Shown one piece after another: positions 1 through 5,494 of a DNA stretch of 10,967 nt (its first letter is position 1; the number at the start of each line of letters is the position of its first letter). The stretch covers positions 1 through 10,967 of the forward strand of contig CADBTG010000295.1 of NCBI GenBank assembly GCA_902797475.1, read 5' to 3'. Source of the stretch: an uncultured Lachnospiraceae bacterium (lineage in GTDB: Bacteria > Bacillota > Clostridia > Lachnospirales > Lachnospiraceae). Under the pieces are notes generated by a model. The model made no database searches, was not told the DNA's origin, and worked only from the letters and a program-made list of their open reading frames with translations. The position numbers and the translations under genes are program-made.

Positions 1-1032
1 AAGTACATAACCTTCGTAAGCGTTGATGCGGAAGATAACCTCCGTTCCCTCGGTAGCAAACCAGTCAATATCGTTCACGAACTCAAACTCGCCGAACTCC
101 ACGCAGTTGCCAACGAAGTAACCGTCGGGCAAACCGCCTTCGCCGCTGGATTCAACAAAGATCTCAACCGGATTGCCGGGCATGATAAAGGAATACGTTC
201 CGTCCTCATGAGCGGTAACATCCAGATAAGAGTCTTCAATCGTCACAAAGCAGCCGTCCTCGTCAAAGAAAGCATTGGAAACCCAGATGTTTTCAATCGT
301 GAAACCTTCCTCAAGATCAACATAGAAGAAGACCTCTTCGCCTTCTTTTGCATTTTCCTGTTCTGCATTAACGAATTCGGGCTTTCCGCCGGTCGTCCAT
401 GCTCTGCACACAAAGTAACTGTCCGACTCATCCCAGTTGTGCTCCTGACCGTCACTGAAATCAACATAAATCTGAACCGGATTGCCGGGCATGATAAAGG
501 AGTATGTTCCGTCCTCATGTGCGGTAAATTCCACGAAAGAATTCTCAATCGGTTCTACAGAGCCGTCCTCCAGCTCACGGCTGTTCTGGACTACTATTCC
601 GTTAATCGTAACATCATCCTCGGTAACAATGTAGAAGAAGACTTCCTCGCCTTCCTCGTAATACATGGCATCCTTGAGGAATTCAATCGATCCGCGTGAA
701 TCGCAAACTCTTCCGGCGAAGTAGCCCTCGGGATCATCCCAGTTATACTCCTGACCGTTGCTGAATTCAGCATAAACCTGAACGGGGTTGCCGGGCATGA
801 TAAAGGAGTATGTTCCGTCACCATGATCGGTAAATGCCAGCTCAGAATCGTCAAACGCATAAACGGCGCCGTTATCTCCTACATAGCCGTTGGAAACCTT
901 GATAAGGCTGCAGACATAACCTTCCTCAGGGGTGGCATAGAAGAAAACTTCTTCGCCTTCTGCCGCACGTTCATCGCCCCCGTCAATGATTCCGAGATCT
1001 CCGCCGTATGTCCACCATCTTCCTACGAAGTA
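1..1032 (-). repeat. Four tandem coding repeats of about 100 codons (fourth incomplete)
   Basis: Units lie at 724-1032, 418-723, 121-417 and 1-120 (partial), with lengths of 103, 102 and 99 codons. The most conserved DNA is the segment coding for the G-T-Y-S-F-I-M-P-G-N-P motif, near 169-210, 478-519 and 786-825. Units two and three differ at only about two of 40 bases there, while the rest of the units has diverged. This suggests old duplication with either selection or local gene conversion on that segment. Confidence 0.85.
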
Positions 1033-1203
1033 CCTTTCCGCTTCAACCGGATCGGTCGTCTCATCCGTTTCACCGGATTCAACAGCGTCAAGCGTTTCAA
1101 TCTGCTCCGGCGGTACGTCCGGAGCTTCTTCCGCTTTCGCGAAAGATGCCGTGCCGAAGGCCAAAAATACGGCCAACAGCAGTGTTAAAAAGTGTGTTTT
1201 CAT
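1..1203 (-). CDS. Secreted multi-repeat protein with InlB B-repeat-like units (3' end outside the window)
   Basis: 401 codons are visible with no stop, so the C-terminus lies beyond position 1. The ATG at 1201-1203 has a GGAGGG ribosome binding site about 7 bases upstream. Residues 1-24 are a Sec signal peptide (Lys2, hydrophobic core from Phe5 to about Phe16, A-K-A cleavage site before Glu25). An acidic Glu/Asp/Thr-rich spacer follows to about residue 57. Repeats of about 100 residues then start at Tyr58, Tyr161, Tyr263 and Tyr362 (the last cut). Each opens with Y-F-(V/A), has a G-E-E-V-F-F-Y strand, and the three complete ones close with D-G-T-Y-S-F-I-M-P-G-N-P-V plus a short strand. That closing pattern resembles the divergent InlB B-repeat / bacterial repeat families of Gram-positive surface proteins. 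No enzymatic motif is visible. The protein is very acidic. It is probably secreted or wall-attached, but the anchor would be in the missing end. Function is unknown; adhesion or glycan binding is only a guess. Confidence 0.88.
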   Translation of the reverse strand, partial: MKTHFLTLLLAVFLAFGTASFAKAEEAPDVPPEQIETLDAVESGETDETTDPVEAERYFVGRWWTYGGDLGIIDGGDERAAEGEEVFFYATPEEGYVCSLIKVSNGYVGDNGAVYAFDDSELAFTDHGDGTYSFIMPGNPVQVYAEFSNGQEYNWDDPEGYFAGRVCDSRGSIEFLKDAMYYEEGEEVFFYIVTEDDVTINGIVVQNSRELEDGSVEPIENSFVEFTAHEDGTYSFIMPGNPVQIYVDFSDGQEHNWDESDSYFVCRAWTTGGKPEFVNAEQENAKEGEEVFFYVDLEEGFTIENIWVSNAFFDEDGCFVTIEDSYLDVTAHEDGTYSFIMPGNPVEIFVESSGEGGLPDGYFVGNCVEFGEFEFVNDIDWFATEGTEVIFRINAYEGYVL

Positions 1204-1255
1204 AGTTCTTCCCTCCATACAAGTTGTGCGCCCCAGCGCCAATATAGTAAATGTG

Positions 1256-1284
1256 ATTTTACACGACGCGTCAAGTTTTGTCAA
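1256..1284 (-). promoter_or_regulatory. Sigma-A type promoter of the secreted repeat protein, with A-tract upstream element
   Basis: Read on the minus strand, TTGACA (1279-1284) and TAAAAT (1256-1261) are separated by exactly 17 bases. Just upstream, 1292-1313 is A-rich on this strand, with two A6 tracts, like an UP element. The -35 box is followed by a second CTTGAC copy, ten bases from the first. The consensus spacing and A-tracts suggest strong expression. Confidence 0.8.
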
Positions 1285-1340
1285 GTAGTATTTACCTTCT
1301 TTTTTACTTTTTTCGCACGCGGCTTCCTTTTTCGGAAATG

Positions 1341-1378
1341 AAAAAGGTCTGTCATACCGCCTTTCGGTATGACAGACC
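1341..1378 (-). terminator. Rho-independent terminator of the tRNA-Ala gene
   Basis: A perfect 14-bp stem (1346-1359 with 1365-1378) and a 5-base loop are followed on the minus strand by a T5 run (1341-1345). It starts 11 bases after the tRNA 3' end, so it ends the tRNA transcript before the next promoter. Confidence 0.9.
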
Positions 1379-1389
1379 CATTATTATTG

Positions 1390-1462
1390 TGGACCTGGTG
1401 GGATTCGAACCCATGACCTCTGCGTTGCGAACGCAGCGCTCTCCCAACTGAGCTACAAGCCC
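1390..1462 (-). tRNA. tRNA-Ala (anticodon CGC)
   Basis: The minus strand folds into a complete 73-base cloverleaf. The acceptor stem is GGGCTTG with CAGGTCC, the D arm contains AGCTCAGTTGGGAGAGC, the anticodon stem CTGCG/CGCAG encloses the loop TTCGCAA, and the T arm contains GGTTCGAATCC. The anticodon is CGC, reading GCG alanine codons. The acceptor stem carries the G3-U70 wobble pair, the classic alanine identity element, and A73. CCA is not encoded (the sequence continues CAA), so the end must be added by the CCA-adding enzyme. It lies between its own promoter and terminator. Confidence 0.97.
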
Positions 1463-1491
1463 TCATGACGGTTCAGCCGTCTGCAAGAGGG

Positions 1492-1520
1492 ATTATATCT
1501 CATTTGCCGGAAAAGGTCAA
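1492..1520 (-). promoter_or_regulatory. Promoter of tRNA-Ala
   Basis: On the minus strand TTGACC (1515-1520) and TATAAT (1492-1497) are 17 bases apart, a near-perfect sigma-A promoter. Initiation would fall near 1485. The short leader before the tRNA contains a small GACGG/CCGTC hairpin (1467-1481), possibly a processing signal. The -35 box lies only a few bases after the stop codon of the preceding DUF4097 gene. Confidence 0.85.
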
Positions 1521-1523
1521 CCA

Positions 1524-2360
1524 TCACTTAACCGACATGTTAATGTCACCGGTCGAGGTCGTAATCTCGCATGTCTGCGAAGCGGAATCGGAGGGAACCA
1601 CTACCGATCCGGTCGAAGTTTTCGTCTGGAATGCTTTCGGACTCAGGACTGTTCCGTTCACGTCACCGGTTGCGGTTTTAATCTTTATGGCGGGACCGTC
1701 GATGCCATCTAGCTTCACATCCCCGGTTGAGGTAGTAATGCTTATGGTTTCGTCTGCAATGACCGAATCAAGCTTCACATCGCCGGTCGCGGTCTTAACC
1801 GTGACATATCTTGCATAGGTTCCGGTAAGATTAATGTCTCCGGTACTTGTTTCAATCTTAACCGATTCGCAGTTGCCCAGGCTTCCGTTAAAATCCCCCG
1901 TGCTTCCAATCAGTTCAACCTCACGAAAGCGAACGTCCGCGGGGATTCTGATGTCACCGGTCGAACTCCTGACGGCAAGCTTTTCGTATTCCGCATCCGG
2001 AAGATACAGCGTTACTTTCGGCTCCTCGAAGTTCAGCATGAAGAAACGAAACCATTTCCGCTTTTCATGGGACTTGATTTCCAGGACATTGCCGTTTACT
2101 TCCACCTCAAAAGTGTATTCGTCATTTTCCCTGCATACCGCCTTGCAGGTGCCGTCCTCGGAACGGCGCAATTCGACGTCGGATGTCGATACCTCAATGG
2201 AAATCCGGGTAAATGTGCCCGTTTCCTCATAGTTTTTCGTAGTATAAGGGTCTCCCGAAAACTTCTTCAGGTCAAACCCGCTGATCATCAATGCGCAGGC
2301 AATGGTCCCGAGGCCTCCTATGAGAAGCGTGATTGCCGCGCCGAGCCAAAATCTTTTCAT
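1524..2360 (-). CDS. DUF4097-family beta-strand repeat protein, membrane-anchored
   Basis: 278 residues. The ATG at 2358-2360 overlaps the stop of the upstream HAAS gene in an ATGA arrangement, so the two are translationally coupled; a weak AAAGGA lies upstream. Residues 5-27 form a single hydrophobic segment (signal anchor, or signal peptide with no clear cleavage site). From about residue 130 to the end, (S/A)-T-G-(D/S) motifs recur every 19-20 residues (near 133, 153, 172, 191, 211, 230, 249 and 269). This is the ladder pattern of the DUF4097/LiaG-like family, predicted to fold as a right-handed beta-helix or stacked beta strands outside the membrane. No catalytic residues are visible. Family members usually sit beside PadR and DUF1700 genes, as here, and are linked by context to envelope stress, but the molecular role is unknown. 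Confidence 0.88.
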   Translation of the reverse strand: MKRFWLGAAITLLIGGLGTIACALMISGFDLKKFSGDPYTTKNYEETGTFTRISIEVSTSDVELRRSEDGTCKAVCRENDEYTFEVEVNGNVLEIKSHEKRKWFRFFMLNFEEPKVTLYLPDAEYEKLAVRSSTGDIRIPADVRFREVELIGSTGDFNGSLGNCESVKIETSTGDINLTGTYARYVTVKTATGDVKLDSVIADETISITTSTGDVKLDGIDGPAIKIKTATGDVNGTVLSPKAFQTKTSTGSVVVPSDSASQTCEITTSTGDINMSVK

Positions 2361-3010
2361 GACCGTCTTTCCTTTCTGCGAAACAGCTTAAAGAAGCCGC
2401 CCGCCATCTTTCTGATTGCCGTAATTAACCCCCTCGTGACTGCGCCCCCGCACAAAAACAGAAGGATTGCCAGGCCCGCGCACACCATGCCGCAGCCGAT
2501 CCACGCGATTCCGAGCGGCACTCTGCCGATGATAAAGGATCCGACAGCGCACGGAATGCAGGCAATCGTAGAAGCCGCCAGGCTTATCGCCACTGCCCAG
2601 AACGAAATTACGACAGCAAACAGGGAGACGATTAAGGCAAATACGATCGCGAACGCCGCAATCAGAAGCGAGCCCCAGATTGGAAAGCCGAGCAGCAGAA
2701 ACGCTGTTTTGAGACCGTTCAGGGATTTCTCCGGTTTTACGTCCTCCACAGGGTAATCAAGCGGCTGAAACGCTGCATAATCCGGCATCGGAACCGGCTC
2801 CGGCAGGGGCTCCCCGGGAATCGTGCTCATAATCTGGGCCGCGATTTCATCAACGGAACCGATTGCCGCGACGGCATCCTCTTCCGAAAGCCCCTCTTCC
2901 ATCCGGTCGTTAATCATCTCATTATAGAAGGACAGCCGTTCTTCTATCTCTTCCTGCGGCATGCCGTATAAACGTTCTTTAAGGTCCGCAAGGAATGTTA
3001 TTTTCAACAT
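2357..3010 (-). CDS. HAAS/DUF1700 domain membrane protein
   Basis: 217 residues from the ATG at 3008-3010. This start has GGAGG 9 bases upstream; the in-frame ATG at 3017-3019 directly abuts the GGAGG and is unlikely. Residues 1-65 are a charged helical HAAS-type domain (F-L-x-x-L-K-E-R-L, M-P-x-E-E-I-E-E-R-L-x-F-Y, then a G-L-S-E-E-D-A-V-A-A-I-G segment). A Pro/Glu-rich linker (66-95) leads to a hydrophobic region with about three to four membrane helices (103-145, 150-162, 165-188) and a basic tail. The HAAS domain is known as a partner of PadR-type regulators in the same operons. Its start overlaps the PadR 3' end by 32 bases and its stop overlaps the DUF4097 start. A role as membrane sensor or transducer for PadR is inference. 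Confidence 0.88.
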   Translation of the reverse strand: MLKITFLADLKERLYGMPQEEIEERLSFYNEMINDRMEEGLSEEDAVAAIGSVDEIAAQIMSTIPGEPLPEPVPMPDYAAFQPLDYPVEDVKPEKSLNGLKTAFLLLGFPIWGSLLIAAFAIVFALIVSLFAVVISFWAVAISLAASTIACIPCAVGSFIIGRVPLGIAWIGCGMVCAGLAILLFLCGGAVTRGLITAIRKMAGGFFKLFRRKERRS

Positions 3011-3323
3011 GACTTTCATCCTCCTTGGTTACAAATCGGTAGATGGACAGCATCTCCGCCCAATCACTCTTAAACTCCTCAATACGCTTTCGCCCCGCCG
3101 GGGTGATGTGATAGTATTTTCGCAGCCGCCCTTCGTGTTCTGCCGTCCTGACGGAAAGCATGTCGGCCGTCTCCAACCGCTTCAGTATGGTATAAAGGGT
3201 GGATTCCGAAAGCTCGATGTACGGCTTCATGTCTTTGATGATTTTATACCCGTATGAATCCTCATCGGCTATGGCCGCTAACACACACACCTCGAGCAGT
3301 CCGCGCTTCAGCTGAATGTCCAT
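2979..3323 (-). CDS. PadR family transcriptional regulator
   Basis: 114 residues from the ATG at 3321-3323, chosen because AAAGGAGG lies 7 bases upstream. The longer in-frame ORF from 3410 would start ahead of the promoter. The winged-helix DNA-binding domain fills almost the whole protein: M-D-I-Q-L-K-R-G-L-L-E, the S-Y-G-Y motif (23-26), the recognition helix S-T-L-Y-T-I-L-K-R-L-E (41-51), and the wing R-L-R-K-Y-Y-x-I-T-P-A-G (66-77). This is the short PadR-s2 type with a brief C-terminal dimerisation helix and no ligand domain. It probably represses its own operon through the palindromes at its promoter. First gene of the PadR-HAAS-DUF4097 operon. Confidence 0.93.
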   Translation of the reverse strand: MDIQLKRGLLEVCVLAAIADEDSYGYKIIKDMKPYIELSESTLYTILKRLETADMLSVRTAEHEGRLRKYYHITPAGRKRIEEFKSDWAEMLSIYRFVTKEDESHVENNIPCGP

Positions 3324-3360
3324 CCCGATACCTCCTTTCACGTTATACCTCTCTTTGCGT

Positions 3361-3388
3361 AATACATCGTATCGCGAAGTATAGTATT
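3361..3388 (-). promoter_or_regulatory. Candidate PadR operator overlapping the promoter
   Basis: A 28-base imperfect palindrome has arms AATAC/GTATT at its ends and a TCGCGA centre (3372-3377). It covers the -10 box and the whole spacer of the PadR operon promoter, so a bound dimer would block RNA polymerase. It is visible directly in the sequence; assignment to PadR is inferred from position. Confidence 0.55.
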
Positions 3389-3394
3389 TGTCAA
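3366..3394 (-). promoter_or_regulatory. Promoter of the PadR-HAAS-DUF4097 operon
   Basis: On the minus strand TTGACA (3389-3394) and TACGAT (3366-3371) are 17 bases apart. The leader to the PadR ATG is about 35 bases and includes the AAAGGAGG ribosome binding site. Confidence 0.8.
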
Positions 3395-3398
3395 GAGG

Positions 3399-3413
3399 AA
3401 AATGTGACATTTT
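3399..3413. promoter_or_regulatory. Second perfect palindrome just upstream of the PadR promoter
   Basis: AAAATGTGACATTTT is a perfect 15-base palindrome around a central G. It contains ATGT and ACAT half-sites, the core reported for several PadR operators although usually more widely spaced. It ends 5 bases before the -35 box and abuts the T-run of the endoglucanase terminator. It could be an auxiliary operator or part of the terminator region. Confidence 0.4.
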
Positions 3414-3447
3414 TCAAAAAGGCGATCCGGATGCTTCCGGACCGCCT
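3413..3447 (-). terminator. Rho-independent terminator after the endoglucanase gene
   Basis: On the minus strand a stem of about 11 bp (3437-3447 with 3420-3430, one G-U pair, 6-base loop) is followed by TTTTTG. It begins 22 bases after the endoglucanase stop and separates the HD-GYP/GH5 unit from the PadR operon. Confidence 0.82.
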
Positions 3448-3469
3448 CTTCGATGTCTCATATAAGATT

Positions 3470-5449
3470 TTACCAGTTTCCGCCCTTTGCCTGCGTCAGG
3501 GTGATGCCGTTGTCGCCGAGCGGGATTGCATGGTCGAGACCGACGAATTTGCCGTTCTCCTGCCACAGAACCTGCTTGACGAATTCGTACTTCTTCGCAT
3601 CCCACGTCGTGAAATCGTCAAGGAGAAGTCCGCCCGTGTCACCCGAGTTGGCATTGAGGCACCAGAAGGTGTGATTCAGGTGATAGCGGTCGATCAGCTC
3701 GCGCATGTACGTCATCCAGGTCAGGTTCGGCTCCGTCATGAAGCCGCCCCACTCACCGATCAGAAGCGGCGCGGTGTTGTCCTCGTAGATATAGAACCAG
3801 TTGTCCTTCCAGCAGTCTGCCATCAGGCTGTCGTAGGTATAGGTCTTGTTGAACCAGGGCTGCTTGTAAACCGTAGGGCCGTAGTCATGCGGCGAGTAAA
3901 CAAGCTTATTCTGATACTGGCCGAGGTTCACCGGATACTTCTTCACGCCGCGAAGGTTTCCGCCCCACCAGTTGAAGTCATAATCCTTCTCGTTCGTGGA
4001 TGAGAAATCCATGCCGGCTTCGGTCTTCGGGAAGATTTCCGTGCCCTCTACCAAAATCAGCAGGTTCGGGTTCTTGGCAAGCACTCTTGCCGCAGCCTTC
4101 TCGGCCGTGTATTTCCAGTTATTCTTCGCCTTCGAATCGTTCCAGATGGCGGCACCGTCGCCCTCGTAGGGCTTGCCGTGCGGCTCGTTCTTCAGATCGA
4201 TTCCGATGATGGTATCGTTGTTCTTATATCGGTCCGCCAGCCATTCAAGCGCCGTATAGAAGTCCTCCTCGGTGATGCGCGCCGTATACCACAGGTTCAC
4301 GTTGTGACCGGAGGCATTGGTCTCCGCGCTGTGAATGTCCGGAATGACCTTAAGCCCTGCCGCCTCGGCAAGCTTTAAGAAGTAGTCCCAGATTTCCAGG
4401 CTGTTCATGCTGTTAAGCGCCGAATTGTAGGCATTGTTGTAGTTTGCTCTCGGGTACTCTCCGCCCTTCCACTGCAGAAGCAGTTCCGCCGAAATCGGCA
4501 CACGGATCAGATTGAAGCCGTGGTCCGCAATGGCTTTGACTGTCGGCTCAAGCTTGCTGGTCCAAAGGCCGTCGAACGTATTCGTTCCGGTGTTGTAGCC
4601 GAACCAGTTCACGCCGGTCAGCCACACCTGCTTGCCGTTCTTATCAAGAATGCGTCTGCCGTCGGTGTGCAGCCAGTCATCTCCCTGCACGGCCTTGTCG
4701 GACCGCTTCAGAAGCGCCTCGACATCCACGGTCTGTCCGCCGTTTCCGCCCTGGTTGTTCTGATTGTTCTGGTTGTTGATCTGGTTCTGGTTCACCTTTC
4801 CGGCACGTACGGTACACGCAACGCCGTTCAGCGTCGCCGCCGTAATCTTCAGTCCGCCGGTCGTTCCGAGGTTGCAGCCGCAGTTCACGGCACCGCCTAC
4901 GGGGATATTGGCGTTATAGCCCGCATCCTTCACGGTCATCTTATTGCCTGCGATGGAAAATGTGCCGTTCCACCCGCTGACCCGGTCAAGCCCTTCAATG
5001 GTCAGAACGAGTGTCCAGCCCTTCACTTCCTGCTTCGAGCCGTTTCGGATGGCAAATTCGACGCCGTACATGTTGACATTGCCGTCCGCCCAGGTATTGC
5101 CCGATTCATACTCAAGAAGGATTCCCTCAACGGGCTCCGGACTCGGTGTCGGCGTCGGGGTGTCCTTCGGTTCGTCAGTAGGCGTCGGCTCCTCCGTCGG
5201 TGTCGGTGCCTCAGTCGGCGTTTCAGTCGGCTTGTCCGTCGGCGAAAGCTCAGGCGAAACGACAATCGGATCGATTTCGATCACATTTTTCGTCGGCTCG
5301 GGCGTCGTTGACTTCTTCCCGCTGTCGCTGTCTTTGCCGCTCAGTGCCGCAATCAGCGAAATCACAAGCACTACGATCAGAGCGCTCAGCACACCGATCG
5401 TAATCAGGACCCCTCTTGAAAACCCGAAGGGGTTCTTCTTTTCTTCCAT
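3470..5449 (-). CDS. Membrane-anchored endoglucanase: CBM2 plus GH5 (subfamily 1 type)
   Basis: 659 residues; the ATG has GGAGG about 8 bases upstream. It has a basic N-terminus, one membrane helix (14-36) with no cleavage site, so a signal anchor with the enzyme outside. A Pro/Thr/Glu linker (about 66-107) follows, then a CBM2-like cellulose-binding module (110-213), an Asn/Gln/Gly linker (217-240), and a GH5 barrel (about 255-630). The GH5 start (D-W-L-H-T-D-G-R-R-I-L-D, then G-V-N-W-F-G) matches the Acidothermus E1-like GH5_1 endoglucanases. Also seen are Arg316, the acid/base Glu422 in N-E-P, His521-Asp522-Tyr523, the nucleophile Glu566 in G-E-W-G-G and Trp596. It is expected to cleave internal beta-1,4-glucan bonds by a retaining mechanism. 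In the CBM, Trp120, Trp160 and Tyr178 align with the usual binding aromatics. It is the second gene of a unit with the HD-GYP gene, 45 bases downstream of it. The substrate could be plant cellulose or a self-made glucan. Confidence 0.93.
   Translation of the reverse strand: MEEKKNPFGFSRGVLITIGVLSALIVVLVISLIAALSGKDSDSGKKSTTPEPTKNVIEIDPIVVSPELSPTDKPTETPTEAPTPTEEPTPTDEPKDTPTPTPSPEPVEGILLEYESGNTWADGNVNMYGVEFAIRNGSKQEVKGWTLVLTIEGLDRVSGWNGTFSIAGNKMTVKDAGYNANIPVGGAVNCGCNLGTTGGLKITAATLNGVACTVRAGKVNQNQINNQNNQNNQGGNGGQTVDVEALLKRSDKAVQGDDWLHTDGRRILDKNGKQVWLTGVNWFGYNTGTNTFDGLWTSKLEPTVKAIADHGFNLIRVPISAELLLQWKGGEYPRANYNNAYNSALNSMNSLEIWDYFLKLAEAAGLKVIPDIHSAETNASGHNVNLWYTARITEEDFYTALEWLADRYKNNDTIIGIDLKNEPHGKPYEGDGAAIWNDSKAKNNWKYTAEKAAARVLAKNPNLLILVEGTEIFPKTEAGMDFSSTNEKDYDFNWWGGNLRGVKKYPVNLGQYQNKLVYSPHDYGPTVYKQPWFNKTYTYDSLMADCWKDNWFYIYEDNTAPLLIGEWGGFMTEPNLTWMTYMRELIDRYHLNHTFWCLNANSGDTGGLLLDDFTTWDAKKYEFVKQVLWQENGKFVGLDHAIPLGDNGITLTQAKGGNW
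4736..4801 (-). repeat. Low-complexity coding segment: Asn/Gln/Gly-rich linker
   Basis: The minus strand codes for residues 217-238 of the endoglucanase, built from repeated N-Q and N-N-Q units ending in Gly. It is a flexible spacer between the CBM2 and GH5 domains and differs in composition from the Pro/Thr linker nearer the membrane. Confidence 0.8.
5129..5254 (-). repeat. Low-complexity coding segment: Pro/Thr/Glu-rich linker
   Basis: Degenerate short repeats code for T-P-T, E-P-T and D-E-P-type units (residues 66-107 of the endoglucanase). Such linkers hold cell-bound glycosidases away from the membrane and are often glycosylated. Repeat-number variation between strains is likely here. 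Confidence 0.8.
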
Positions 5450-5494
5450 TCTTTCTATCCTCCTTATTGATGCGGCCGGGCCGCAAATACGCTC

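Noticed and set aside
1..1032. Regularly spaced repeats considered as a CRISPR array
   Set aside because: The period is about 300 bases, it is in frame, and it codes for a coherent repeat protein.
208..1188. Several plus- and minus-frame ORFs of 65-163 codons over the repeat protein
   Set aside because: They recur at the repeat period because the repeats read in other frames; the minus frame with signal peptide and ribosome binding site explains the region.
3324..3410. N-terminal extension of the PadR protein to position 3410
   Set aside because: It would begin upstream of the -35 box; the internal ATG at 3323 has an ideal ribosome binding site and matches the usual PadR length.
3254..4003. 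249-codon plus-strand open frame across the PadR promoter and endoglucanase end
   Set aside because: It crosses a promoter, operator and terminator of real minus-strand genes and has no protein features.
4520..5311. 263-codon plus-strand open frame opposite the endoglucanase
   Set aside because: Mirror of the CBM2 and Pro/Thr linker codons, ending in an Arg-rich run; no plausible start signal.
5472..5484. GCGGC/GCCGC hairpin between the HD-GYP and endoglucanase genes
   Set aside because: Only 5 bp and no T-run follows, so it is not a terminator; it may be incidental or a weak stabiliser.
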